From Lycorma delicatula (taxonomy: Eukaryota; Arthropoda; Insecta; Hemiptera; Fulgoridae): a DNA stretch of 64,000 nucleotides. Numbering within the stretch: the first letter of the stretch is position 1; each line of letters starts with the position of its first letter. The notes under the pieces are model-generated. The model ran no database searches, was not told where the DNA came from, and saw only the letters and a list, made by a program, of their open reading frames with translations. The position numbers and the translations under genes are program-made. Location of the stretch: positions 192,461,034 to 192,525,033 of the forward strand of contig NC_134456.1 in assembly GCF_047948215.1 (NCBI RefSeq), given 5' to 3'. Shown here one piece after another: positions 23,956-35,008 of this stretch.

Positions 23956-26900
23956 TTTTTTTTTGTCTTCAGTCATTTGACTGGTTTGATGCAGCTCTCC
24001 TAGATTCCTTATCTAGTGCTAGTCGTTTCATTTCAGTATACCCCCTACATCCTACATCCCTAATAATTTGTTTTACATATTCCAAACGTGGCCTGCCTAC
24101 ACAATTTTTTCCTTCTACCTGTCCTTCCAATATTAAAGCAACTATTCCAGGATGCCTTAGTATGTGGCCTATAAGTCTCTCTTCTTTTAACTATATTTTT
24201 CCAAATGCTTCTTTCTTCATCTATTTGCCGCAATACCTCTTCATTTGTCACTTTATCCACCCATCTGATTTTTAACATTCTCCTATAGCACCACATTTCA
24301 AAAGCTTCTAATCTTTTCTTCTCAGATACTCCGATTGTCCAAGCTTCACTTCCATATAAAGCGACACTCCAAACATATACTTTCAAAAATTTTTTCCTGA
24401 CATTTATATTGATTTTTGAAGTAAACAAATTATATTTCTGACTGAAGGCTCGTTTCGCTTGTGCTATTCAGCATTTTATATCGCTCCTGCTTCGTCCATC
24501 TTTAGTAATTCTACTTCCCAAATAACAGAATTCTTCTACCTCCATAATCTTTTCTCCTCCTATTTTCACATTCATTGGTCCATCTTTGTTATTTCTAATA
24601 CATTTCATTACTTTTGATTTGTACTTGTTTATTTTCATGTGATAGTTCTTGTGTAGGACTTCATCTATGCCATTCATTGTTTCTTCTAAATCCTTTTTAC
24701 TCTCGACTTGAATTACTATATCATCAGCAAATCGTAGCATCTTTATCTTTTCACCTTGTACTGTTACTCCGAATCTAACTTGTTCTTTAACATCACTAAC
24801 TGTTAGTTCCATGTAAAGATTAAAAAGTAACGGGGATAGGGAACATCCTTGTCTGACTCCCTTTCTTATTCGGCTGACGGCTTCTTTCTTATGTTCTTCA
24901 ATTATTACTGTTGCTGTTTGGTTCCTGTACATGTTAGCAATTGTTCTTCTATCTCTGTATTTGAACCCTAATTTTTTTTAAATGCTGAACATTTTATTCC
25001 AGTCTACGTTATCGAATGCCTTTCCTAGATCTATAAATGCGAAGTATGTTGGTTTGTTTTTCTTTAACCTTCCTTCTACTATTAATCTGAGGCCTAAAAT
25101 TGCTTCCCTTGTCCCTATACTTTTCCTGAAACCAAATTGGTCTTCTCCTAACACTTCTTCCACTCTCCTCTCAATTCTTCTGTATAGAATTCTAGTTAAG
25201 ATTTTTGATGCATGACTAGTTAAACTAATTGTTCTGTATTCTTCACATTTATCTGCACCTGTTTTCTTTGGTACCATGACTATAACACTTTTTTTGAAGT
25301 TCGACGGAACTTCCCCTTTTTCATAAATATTACACACCAGCTTGTATAATCTATCAATCGCTTCCTCACCTGCACTGCGCAGTAATTCTACAGGTATTCC
25401 GTCTATTCCAGGAGCCTTTCTGCCATTTAAATCTTTTAATGCTCTCTTAAATTCAGATTTCAGTATTGTTTCTCCCATTTCATCCTCCTCAACTTCCTCT
25501 TCTTCCTCTATAACACTATTTTCTAATTTATTTCCTCCGTATAACTCTTCAATGTATTCCACCTATCTATCGACTTTACCTTTCATATTATATATTGGTG
25601 TACCATCTTTGTTTAACACATTATTAGATTTTGATTTATGTACCCCAAAATTTTCCTTAACTTTTCTGTATGCTCCGTCTATTTTACCAATGTTCATTTC
25701 TCTTTCCACTTCTGAACACTTTTCTTTAATCCACTCTTCTTTCGCCAGTTTGCACTTCCTGTTTATAGCATTTCTTAATTGCCGATAGTTCCTTTTACTT
25801 TCTTCATCACTAGCATTCTTATATTTCCTACGTTCATCCATCAGCTGCAATATATCGTCTGAAACCCAAGGTTTTCTACCAGTTCTCTTTATTCCGCCTA
25901 AGTTTGCTTCTGCTGATTTAAGAATTTCCTTTTTAACATTCTCCCATTCTTCTTCTACATTTTCTACCTTATCTTTTTTACTCAGACCTCTTGCGATGTC
26001 CTCCTCAAAAATCTTCTTTACCTCCTCTTCCTCAAGCTTCTCTAAATTCCACCGATTCATCTGACACCTTTTCTTCAGGTTTTTAAACCCCAATCTACAT
26101 TTCATTAACACCAAATTATGGTCGCTATCAATGTCTGCTCCAGGGTAAGTTTTGCAGTCAACGAGTTGATTTCTAAATCTTTGCTTAACCATAATATAAT
26201 CTATCTGATACCTTGCAGTATCGCCTGGCTTTTTCCAAGTGTATGTTCTTCTATTATGATTTTTAAATTGGGTGTTGGCAATTAATAAATTATACTTTGT
26301 GCAAAACTCTATAAGTCTGTCGCCTCTCATTCCTTTTGCCCAGCCAATATTTACCTACTATATTTCCTTCCTTGCCTTTTCCAATGCTTGCATTCCAATC
26401 TCCAACTATTATTAAATTTTCATCTCCTTTTACGTGTTTAATTGCTTCATCAATCTCTTCGTATACACACTCTACCTCATCATCATCATGGGCGCTTGTA
26501 GGCATATAAACGTTAACAATCGTCGGTTTAGGTTTTGATTTTATCCTTATTACAATGATTCTATTGCTATGCGTTTTGAAATATTCTACTCTCTTCCCTA
26601 TCTTCTTGTTCATTATGAAACCTACTCCTGCCTGCCCATTATTTGAAGCTGAGTTTATTATTCTAAAATCACCTGACCAAAAGTCGCCTTCCTCTTCCCA
26701 CCGAACCTCACTAATTCCTACTACATCCACATTTATCCTATCCATTTCTCTTTTTAAATTTTCCAGCCTACCAACCTTTTTTAAACTTCTAACATTCCAC
26801 GCTCTGACTCGTAGAATGTTATTTTTTAATTTTCTGGTGACCACCCCCTCCTTAGTAGTTCCCACCCGGAGATCCGAACGGGGGACTAGTTTACCTCCGG

Positions 26901-27233
26901 AATATTTTATCAAGGAAGGTGCCTCCATCATTGCTATATGAAAATGCAGAGAGCCACATTTTCTTGGAAAAAAAGCAGCTGTAGTTTTCCATTGCTTTTA
27001 GCTGCGCAGTACTCAGAGGACTGAGTGATGTTGATATGGCCGTTTAAGTCGTCCTGACTCACGCCCCTAACGACTACTGAAAGAGCTGCTGCCCTCTTTC
27101 AGGAATCATTCCTCTTAGTCTGGCTCTCAACAGATACCTCTCCGATATGGTTGCACCTTCAGTCCAGCTACTCTGTATCACTGAGCACTCAAGCCCCCTC
27201 ACCAACGGCAAGGTCTCATGATTCATAGAGGAG
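23956..27233 (-). mobile_element. RTE-like non-LTR retrotransposon Q1, nearly complete
   Basis: A minus-strand element bounded by a perfect 12-bp target-site duplication GTCACATAGAAT (23944-23955 and 27234-27245). Its 3' end is a T-run on the + strand, i.e. poly-A. One large ORF can be followed with few breaks. The APE endonuclease has RVRAWNVRSLKKVGRLENLK, VVGISEVRW, NVYMPTS, IIVGDWNASIG and SDHNLVLMKCRL (26830-26080). The RT has GRKAPGIDGIPVELLR, YRTISLTS, FGFRKSIGTREAI, DLGKAFDNVDW, GVRQGCSLSPLLFN and LRFADDIVI (25500-24710). The tail has VALYGSEAW and EAFEMWCYRRMLKIRW. There is one frameshift near 26320, a TGG-to-TAG change at 25563-25565, a TTA-to-TAA change near 24978, and a TGA at 24468-24470 that copy Q2 also carries. 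No ORF1 was seen. The 5' leader is about 27233-26940. The intact target duplication and modest damage suggest recent insertion. Confidence 0.93.
24060..26931 (-). pseudogene. endonuclease-reverse transcriptase polyprotein of Q1
   Basis: Codes in four minus-strand pieces: 26931-26290, 26330-25563, 25562-24978 and 24932-24060. The order is APE endonuclease, linker rich in K and E, RT with FADD, then a C-terminal domain that continues past the TGA at 24468-24470 (KININVRKKFLKVYVWSVAL). The second and third pieces are in one frame, separated by a single TAG. In related elements this enzyme nicks DNA and copies the element's RNA at the nick. The length of about 960 codons is normal for a single-ORF RTE-like element. 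It is inactive as written unless stops are read through. Confidence 0.9.
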
Positions 27234-27245
27234 GTCACATAGAAT

Positions 27246-27865
27246 AATATTAACAAATTAAAATTAAATATTAAGTTAGATTATATGAATATAAACCTTT
27301 TTTTCCCAGCAACAGTTTACATTCATAGAGAACCATAAGTTATTCTGTTGTGGTGAGCAAACCATGCTCAGTTACTCATTTACAAGAGTAAATAAATAAA
27401 ATCCTTACTTAACCATGATAACATCTAACATCTTTGTAGTTGCTAACCTCCCGAGCTTGTAGCTAGGACTGTTGTGAATAGAGTCGGTTGCTGCTGTCTT
27501 ATGTAGGTATTTTACCCTGGCAGTTTAAGGAAGTCATTGTTCTAATATTACATCATAATTATCAAATATTAATACATATTCCTTCTTCTTTTTTTTTATA
27601 ATCAACCTTGTGGGTTTTTGATGGGTGTTGTGGAATGATTGTTTATACTATAATATTGTTTATTAGTATAATATTTGTGATTGTTTATTCCTATAATATT
27701 CTTACTGTATTCTATTGTAATAGTAGTCTTACTATTTTTAATTTAATATTCTTATTATTTGCATGGTTTTAAGGCAAAGCATGTAGGTTTTATGGTTATT
27801 GCTAAAAATTTCAAAGTATGGTAACTTATGTTGCTGAATATTATTAATTATTTACTTTTTTACAG
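27246..27865. other. intron sequence; ends in a splice acceptor
   Basis: No gene. The end TTACTTTTTTACAG (27852-27865) is a good acceptor for the exon at 27866. Confidence 0.7.
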
Positions 27866-28936
27866 GCAAGAAAAATTCAAGAACAGGGATTAGAAGTAAA
27901 TATAAATCTGTGAAAAATACGGTTAATGATAAAAAAAGCAATGTTGAATTGATTGAAGAATCTCTTGAAAAAGAGATTAAAGTTAATGTAAGCCTTGGTA
28001 AAACAGATATACAAAAAACTTCTAATGAAGCTGTTATAAATGTACATCAGCAGTTTAATGAAAATGGTATAAATAAAGAAAATACTGTCATAATGAATAA
28101 GGTAAGAGTAAAGGCTGCTTCCAAAAAGAGAAAGGAAAACAAGGGTAGGAAAAGGAAAAAAATTGGAGATGGTTGTGAATTTGTGACTGATAACAATGAA
28201 AAAGCTAAGGAATGTGTGTCAATTACATGCAAAAATGATGACACAAATGAAACTGTTTCTCAACATCTCACTAAAAAAAGTAAAATTTTACAGAAACGTA
28301 AACCAAGGGTATTGAAAAGAAATTGCAAGAATAACAATCAGTCTTTTACCTCAATGAAAAACGGAGAAACCGAATTCGTTTTGAAGACAGATAAAGATCT
28401 AGCTAGTGTTAGTAAAGAGAATAATTTACTTGAGAGTAGTGTTACAATTGTTCATGGGAATCAACTAAGTGATTTCCCTAAGTGTAATCGTAAGTCTGTT
28501 AGAACTAAGCCTATGAATAAAGATGAGACAGTAGTTTGTATTGAACAGAGTACGCACAATAAAATTATAAATAACAGTACTGTAATACTGAGTAAGAAAA
28601 CAGAAAGTAATCCATTAGAAGTAATTAAAGAAGGTGACAAAACTGTAATTAAATTTCATGATCATGGTGAAGATTTAATTAAATCACCAGAACGATATAT
28701 TGAGGATGATAATGAAAAAAATATTACTCATAACATCAGTGGAAAAAAATTATTAAAAACTGCTAATGAATTTTTAACCAAAAGAGTTGATGTTAATTTA
28801 AAAATAGATAATGAAATGGAAATAAAAAATTCAAAAAATGAAAAACCTGAGATTGATTTTTATGATGCGGATCCAGTTTTACTTAATAATTCTGTTAGAG
28901 ATGAAATTATAGAACATAGTACTTCTACTGTTAAAG
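27866..28936 (+). CDS. exon of CENP-C-like host gene (visible exon 2, giant)
   Basis: A 1071-nt exon, phase 1 at both ends, that stays open for 356 full codons between acceptor TTTTTTACAG and donor GTAATC. It begins with a basic stretch, KKNSRTGIRSKYKS. It is then rich in K, N, E, D, S and T with few hydrophobic runs: ASKKRKENKGRKRKKIGDG (possible nuclear-localisation signal near residue 75), LTKKSKILQKRKPRVLKRNC and a second basic patch. It ends with acidic sequence (EIDFYDADPVLL). No domain is recognised; it looks disordered. Codon use is AT-rich like the other exons. It joins the exon at 38045 as G|AA (glutamate). Length and composition fit a long linker of a chromatin protein; function is inferred only from the neighbouring exons. 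Confidence 0.85.
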
Positions 28937-29596
28937 GTAATCTTTAAGAATTTTTTAATCCTAAAACCTGAATATTTGTACTTTAATTCACATATCATTT
29001 TTGCAGCTATCTGAAGTTTTCTTTTTTCTACACAAAATCTTATATAGCCTCTTCCATTTTCATATGCCTAAAACTAAAAGTACATTGTTTTAGGTGTATT
29101 GAAAGTAAATATAATGACATGTTCACACGTCAGTAACTAGTTATGCTTTTGGGTTAAACATAAATCATCTTCTTTTTTAATATGTGGATTAGGGTTTGTA
29201 GTTGTGATATTGTATTAAATTTTGTTTCATAAATCTTTTCCTAGACTTCTTGTCCTCATTAGCATATATATTTTCAATGGTTAAAGGAACTGGAAAGTCT
29301 AAATGAGACAGTAGCTACCTGTTTCATAATATAAGATGAACTGCTAGTACTTTGAATTGGATCTTATTGAATTTTATAAACAATGTCATATTTAAGAACA
29401 TATTTTATGTTACATTTTGTGCATACAACTTGTATTTTCAATTGTAATTTTTTGTCAGTTGTTTCATGATAATTAACTCAAGACATAGTTCCAATGAAAG
29501 ATGGGTGTAATGTTAGTTTTGAATGAATTTTTCCTTTTAAAAAATGTTTTTGTTATTGATATTATACTCCAAAAACCATTAATTTTTTCTTTTATA
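28937..29596. other. intron sequence; no gene seen
   Basis: Starts with the donor GTAATC. AT-rich with no repeat recognised. Confidence 0.6.
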
Positions 29597-30938
29597 CTAG
29601 GGTAAGTCAATTATTATCCGCAATTTAATTTAATTATATTTTTGTTTACATTGGTAGTACTGTCGTGTTGTGTAGATGATGCATGCGTGGTTTAATTGTT
29701 ATGTCTGTGCAGGTTTGATGCTGCTAGGTTAGTTCCATGATCGCTGCCCTTAGGGATAGCTTTATCGTTATATTATAGCTTTATTATCGCTGCCCTACCA
29801 TTGCTGCTCCGCTTTCTGTTTGCACCAAAGAAGAGATCTGTTTTGAGATCTGTTCAGTGATCTGTTTTTTGTTGTCGGAGGTGTATCAGGGGCCGAAATT
29901 TATCGAAGACTTTCGGTGCAGTACGGAAACAGTGTGTTGTCGCCATGGAGTGTCTACGAATGGATTGAAAAATTAAAAAATGGTTGCACAATGATGAAGG
30001 AGCCGTACGACCGTTTACCGCCATAAATGAGAAAAACATTGAGTGTGCACGTGACATGGTTTTCTTAGACAGATGAGTAACTATTGATGAAGTGACACAT
30101 CGTCTTCAAATTAGTCATGGTTCTGCCTATGAAATCATCCACAACAGACTTGGGTTTCATAAAGTCTGTGCAAGATGGGTCCCAAAACAACCCACACAGT
30201 TGCATAAACAAACGTGCTTGGACATCTGTCAAAAACATTTGGATCGCTATGGTAACGAATGGGACATCTTCTTAGACAGAATCATCACTGGTGACGAAAC
30301 ATGGATCTATCATTACAAGCCAGAGAGTAAACGGCAGAGTATGGAATGGAAACATCCAAATTTGCCCTGCAAAAAAAGTTCAAACCCAACCATCCACAAG
30401 AAAACTGATGCTTACGATATTTTGGGACTCACAATGCCCAGTACTGGAACATTATGAGGAAAGGGGCCCGACAATAAACAGTGCGCATTACAGTGAGATG
30501 CTTACTGCCAAGCGGAAGCCTGCAATTTGAAGCAAACACCGAGGACTGCTGTCGAAAGGTGTTGTGTTATTGTGTTATTGCACAACAGTGCCCGTCTACA
30601 TACTGCTGCCCACACTGCTGAAACGCTCCAGAAACTCAACTTTGAAATACTGGCTCATCTTCTGTATCTTGCCCCTTTTGACTACCACTTGTTTGGTCCA
30701 ATCAAAGAGGTATTAAGGGACCGTCGATTTGCCTCGGACAAAACAGTGAAAGAAGCGGTGCATTCCTGGCTTGCAGCTCAACCTAAAACCTTCTTTTATT
30801 AGGGCATCAGGATGCTTGTGCAATGATGGACCAAGTGCGTTGAAATGCAAGGGGACTATGTTGAAAAATGTTGTATATGTAAGTTTCCTATTTGTATTGC
30901 AATAAAATTTATAACTACATTGCGGATAATAATTGACT
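29597..30938 (+). mobile_element. mariner family B (inactive)
   Basis: The outer sequences AGTCAATTATTATCCGCAA (from about 29604) and its reverse complement (ending about 30938) form the terminal repeats. The right tip merges into a TA repeat. The transposase runs in pieces. The N-terminal helix region reads GAEIYRRLSVQYGNSVLSPW (29890-29950). Next come VTHRLQISHGSAYEIIHNRL, VCARWVPKQPTQLHKQTCLD, the first catalytic box ITGDETWIYHYKPESKRQSM (30286-30345), and LMLTIFWDSQCPVLEHYEER. The second box is degraded (LHNSARLHTAAHTAETLQKL), and the third reads LAPFDYHLFGPIKE, with phenylalanine before the aspartate. Frameshifts occur near 30440 and 30530, and stops lie in the N-terminal part. It is dead. 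Confidence 0.9.
30092..30802 (+). pseudogene. mariner B transposase fragments
   Basis: Three successive frames, 30092-30457, 30291-30530 and 30527-30802, together cover the catalytic region. The second catalytic Asp is lost (HDNA reads HNSA), which alone should abolish transposition. Confidence 0.85.
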
Positions 30939-30939
30939 A

Positions 30940-30985
30940 TATATATGTATATATTGAATATATATATATATGTATATATTTTATC
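30940..30985. repeat. TATATG simple repeat at mariner B edge
   Basis: Short TATATATG units, partly repeated again around 31740-31770. Confidence 0.8.
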
Positions 30986-31720
30986 GCCGAATGACTTTGA
31001 TGGCACATGGCACTTACTAACCTTATGGTAGCCCTGAAAAGAGCCATTTTTGTTGTCAATTGGCTTTGACAGCTCGTCGTAATTCCTAACCTTATGGTAG
31101 CTCCAAGAAGAGCTGTTGAGTTTGGAAGCTGGTCTCCGACGAAGCTGGGGAGTTGTGGCTCGTCCATTGAAGTCAGACCGGGCTTTCCCTCAGCGGGAGT
31201 TGGGTTCCCACTACAGCTTGGCAGTGGTGGCCCCCAGAGTCTCGCATTGTTGGGTTGGCATCAGTCATTCTTTGCCAGCGTGGCTGAGGCGGTTCTTCCT
31301 GAGCGATCCCATACTGCTGCTGAGTTCGCTGGCCAGGGCGATTGAAACCTGGCTAGCAGAAGCGGGAAGGTAGCATTCATATCCAGCGGCTCCCTTGACT
31401 TGCTGGCCAGGCCAGCTGTTCCGGCGGAGATGTTAGCATCCGCCAGGAGGTCCCATGTTGAGGCGGCCAAGGAACATCTTCTGTCGTCTTCTTCTTCTTA
31501 GTCTTCTCCAGGTGGTGGTTGACAATGAATTAAAAATTCACTCTCGTGCACGCTCTTTTATTGGGGCCTGAGAGTGGTGGTGCTGCAGCACCGCTGTGGT
31601 GGGACAAATGTGCAGTCATCTGCACAGCAGTAGTGATGCTTGTATAAGCGCATACGTGTACTGTGTTTGTCAACTCAGCTCACATCTGAGTTGTTACTGT
31701 GTTTGTCCACCGATATTAAA
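30985..31720. repeat. GC-rich island with a tandem duplication, unclassified
   Basis: A sharply GC-richer block in AT-rich DNA. Its start holds two similar units of about 75 bp, each containing CTTTGAYGGC/CTTTGACAGC and then CTAACCTTATGGTAGC followed by AAGAGC (around 30990-31055 and 31065-31125). It continues with CTTCTTCTTCTTAG and a GGTGCTGCAGCACC palindrome (about 31577-31590). It may be a transposon end or LTR, but I found no paired LTR, primer site or coding frame. The frames that cross it on both strands have no similarity I know. Confidence 0.4.
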
Positions 31721-31779
31721 TTAGGCATATATGTGGTAACAATATATATATATGCATGTGTGTGTGTGCATGCGCGCAA

Positions 31780-32160
31780 GATTATTAGTAGTAATGTTTT
31801 AGTAATTACAGAGAATTAAATTAGATAAATCTCTTATCTAATTAATAAACATTTCAGGTAAGTTGAAATAAAAGGAATATAGCTCAGTCAAATATTAGTC
31901 TTGTTTCTTGTGTTTTATAAACCAATGAATTACTGTAATCTGTTTCACAAAAGTCTGCAGCAAATCAAAACATAACCGTATGATGGTTCTAATTTAATCT
32001 TAATTAGTCCATCCAAGAAAAAAACCATTTCTCTTTTAACATAAAAATGAAGTAAAAATTACTCACAATACAAAAATTAAAAAGCTGTGATAAAATGATA
32101 TATTTATCTTAAAAAGAAAAATTTTTAAGAAAGTACTTTACTGCTATATTAGCACATTTC
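31780..32160. other. intron sequence; no gene seen
   Basis: AT-rich, nothing recognised. Confidence 0.5.
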
Positions 32161-32164
32161 CATT

Positions 32165-32620
32165 AAAATGTGTATGAAAAACCACATGAAAAAACTTTGA
32201 CATGGATTGAGACTGCTTTCTTAGGGTGTGGAGATACTTTGTCAATCCATTGTGATGATTGAACTTTTGCCTCATTGTCATAACCGTAAACCCAGCTCTT
32301 GTCTCCCATTATGATCCTTTGCAAGAATGTTTCATTGTCATTGGCTTGTTCAAGAAGTTGCAGACAAATGTTCACTTTATGTTCTTTCTGCTGTTTGGTC
32401 ATCAAACAAGGAACAAACTTTACTGCAACTCGATGCATGTTCAGTTTTTCAGTCAAAATGTCATGGCATGAGATGCTAACCTCTTCTGCAAATTGTCTAA
32501 CAGCCAATCATCGATTTGGATACCCCAGATTTTTGATTTTATGAACATGGGTGTCAACAGAAGTCAAAGGTCTTCCTGATAGAGGGTCATCTTCAGTTGA
32601 CTGACCACTTAACATGAAAA
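32165..32620 (-). pseudogene. mariner-type transposase fragment, middle part
   Basis: The minus strand reads GRPLTSVDTHVHKIKNLG (32575-32520), AVRQFAEEVSISCHDILTEK, LNMHRVAVKFVPCLMTKQQK and the catalytic box IIMGDKSWVYGYDNEAKVQS (32320-32260), then SQWIDKVSPHPKKA. This is the central region of mariner-like transposases, with D of GDKSW as the first catalytic residue and K in place of E after it. The N- and C-terminal parts and the ends are absent. Confidence 0.85.
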
Positions 32621-33340
32621 CTAAATGAGATGAACAATCCAAGAACATGTATGTAGTATCAGAGGAGGTTATGCAGAACACAATGCTGCCAACTGCTTAT
32701 CACTAAATATCTCTCTTGGTGTGTGATTAAAAATGTTCGGTTATTTTCTGAACAGATCTCGTACACATAACATGGTTTTAAATTTTTAAAGGAAACAGGA
32801 AATGCGAAATGGTAATATTGCTCGGAAAAATGCTTCACATTGTCAGTAGTCTATTTTCAATTACATTTTCATCTGAAAAAACTTCTATGTATGTATACCT
32901 TTTAAAAAAATATTCATATCTTATTCTATTGACAAATTTTAATTAAAAAAAAAAATTATTCCATACAGGATGCTCCTCTTGTGGTCATTTGTTTATTTCT
33001 AAATTATTTAAGTGGTACATGTCAACAAAAAATTGTGTTGTGATAATTTATAGATTTATAACATTTTTTTTGTTTTTATCACTGCTTAATATTAGTTACT
33101 ATTCAGGGATAATAACGTAATTACTTAAGCTTGGGAAATTAAAGTAAAAAAAAATCATAATCTTGTGTTTTAGATAACTGAGTTGCTTGCTCACTGAGTA
33201 CTTTTTCTATATTCCTTTTAATACATATGCACGCATTTTGCCTGCTGTTTCTTAAAAGGTTTCTTATGTGGCTAGGGTTTTCCTTCTGAAGTAAATAATA
33301 GTTCTATAATAACTTTAAATCAAGATTTGTTAAAAGTAAA
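32620..33340. other. intron sequence; no gene seen
   Basis: AT-rich. No readable product. Confidence 0.5.
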
Positions 33341-33344
33341 CTTA

Positions 33345-33560
33345 TTTTCAGTTGGGTATATTAACTACTAGTTCTAAGATCAAAATCCAGTAAAGATAGT
33401 TACTTTTATATGGATTTGTATACTAGATCGTGGATATTGGTGTTTGGTTTCAATAACTACACATCTCAGGAATGGTCGACTTGAGGCTTCATTTTCATTC
33501 ATCATTAAGTAATACCTTATGTGGTTCTGCAGGCTAAACAGAAAAGAAAAGAAAGTATAT
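33345..33560 (+). repeat. tRNA-derived SINE, copy 2 (5' truncated)
   Basis: Begins inside the B box region (ATCAAAATCCAGTAAAG) and keeps the body landmarks TACTTTTATATGGATTTG, CACATCTCAGGAATGGTCGA and the tail AGTAATACCTTATGTGGTTC, then GCAGGCTAAACAGAAAAGAA. The A box is missing, so it is a truncated insertion. Same orientation as copies 1 and 3. Confidence 0.85.
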
Positions 33561-33666
33561 TAACTTATTAACTACTATGTTTCTACTAAATTCCACATCA
33601 TGTGGCAATAAATTATTTCTATTTTTAGCACTGAAGTATGCTAATATTAAAAATATTTTGTTTGTG

Positions 33667-33945
33667 TGTATATATATATATATATAAAAATGTATATACA
33701 CACACTCACTCACTCACACCCACTCTCACACTTGCCCGCCCACTCACACACACACACACTCGCCCACTCACACACACACACACACACACACTCATACACA
33801 TATACACACAACACACACATTCTCTCCTACTCACCCGCCCACTCACTCACACACACTCACCCACTCACTCACACACACTCGCCCACTCACTCACACACTC
33901 ATACACATAACACACACATACACTCACTCACTCACGACAAGTGTA
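33667..33945. repeat. long CA/CACT microsatellite
   Basis: About 280 bp made of CACA, CACTCACT, CACTCGCC and CACACACTCATACACATA-like units, with an internal near-duplicate block. Frames crossing it encode only repeated TH and SH and are not genes. Confidence 0.95.
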
Positions 33946-34260
33946 TATAATAGGTTCCCACTATTCTTAATATGGAGATTGCTGACTAATGCCAATCTAT
34001 ATTGTACGTAAATATTATTTTTTATTCTATTATACATTTTTGACAACTATTAACTAAAATTTTATAAAAAAATTGATTGTGAAATTCAGGGTTTCGTATC
34101 TACCTAGTTTCAAGATATTAGTCATTACAAAAGCCTATAACTGAAGGTGCTTATCTAGATTTTGACTAACAATAAATAAATTGGTAAAAATAAAAGCACT
34201 TCAATTTCTGAAATTGAAACATTTTTTTATTAGTTTTTATTGCTAATTTAATTATTGTAT
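33946..34260. other. intron sequence; no gene seen
   Basis: AT-rich, nothing recognised. Confidence 0.5.
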
Positions 34261-34264
34261 TAAG

Positions 34265-34565
34265 AGAAAATGATTGAAAATGAAATCCTCCAACCTCAAA
34301 GCAGTAGAGGTTGAACAATCATCAATCATGTGACATCATTTTTCTTTCTTGTAATGCTTCCTTAGATTTCCAAGCATGCCAGGGATATGGGATTGACATA
34401 TGCAGTTATTCTGTTCTTCAGGTCTTCAGTATCTTCTACAGGGGATTTATAAACATTGGACTTCAAATGACATGCAAGAAAAAGCTCCAGTGGCTTAAGG
34501 TCTGGATAACATGCTAGCCACTCCAGTGATCCTCTTTGACCTATTCATTTTTTGAAAATTCAGCA
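34265..34565 (-). pseudogene. mariner-superfamily transposase, C-terminal fragment
   Basis: The minus strand reads GQRGSLEWLACYPDLKPLEL and FLACHLKSNVYKSPVEDTED, then LKNRITAYVNPIPGMLGNLR. This parallels the W-P-A-R-SPDL-x-P-x-DFFLWGHLK block and the helix after it. The third catalytic Asp is replaced (PLELF for PLDFF). No ends were found. Confidence 0.75.
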
Positions 34566-34569
34566 TTAT

Positions 34570-35007
34570 AATTCTCTTGCTTCCTTATAATAAAGTAATA
34601 TTTTAACAGTACCTCATTAATTGTACCACTTCCTAATAGAAATTCTTCATTCAGATTGTAACTTTAATTGTAAAAATACAATATTAATCAAACGTAATCT
34701 AGAAAATACTATTTAAAATATCAAATGTTAAACATTTATTCTGTTTAATAATTATGAAATTTATAAACACTATCTAACAGTAGCATGTATAGTTACAACC
34801 AGTGTACGGGAAAAACTAAAACATTGTCAAACAAGTCACCAGCATGTTACATTAAAAAAGGTTTTTTTGGACTATTAAGCAAGAATAATTTCAAAATATT
34901 GTTTATAATCATTTAAATTAATTTTGCCATTTTCATACCTAAATTTATTTACCACAATCAGTTTGCCTGTTGAATCTTCATTTTAATCAATTCCAGTTTT
35001 AAATATT
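34570..35007. other. intron sequence; no gene seen
   Basis: AT-rich, nothing recognised. Confidence 0.5.
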
Positions 35008-35008
35008 A

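Noticed and set aside
23811..24275. Long + strand reading frame through the CT/AC microsatellite
   Set aside because: Low-complexity cysteine/serine-rich translation, then the antisense of the RTE-like C-terminus; not a gene.
25342..26941. Two + strand open frames opposite the RTE-like element
   Set aside because: Antisense shadows of the endonuclease-RT frame on the minus strand.
31094..31470. Overlapping frames on both strands in the GC-rich island
   Set aside because: GC-rich composition reduces stop codons; three overlapping frames on two strands with no similarity.
33638..33950. Frames encoding histidine/threonine/serine repeats
   Set aside because: Pure translation of the CA/CT microsatellite.
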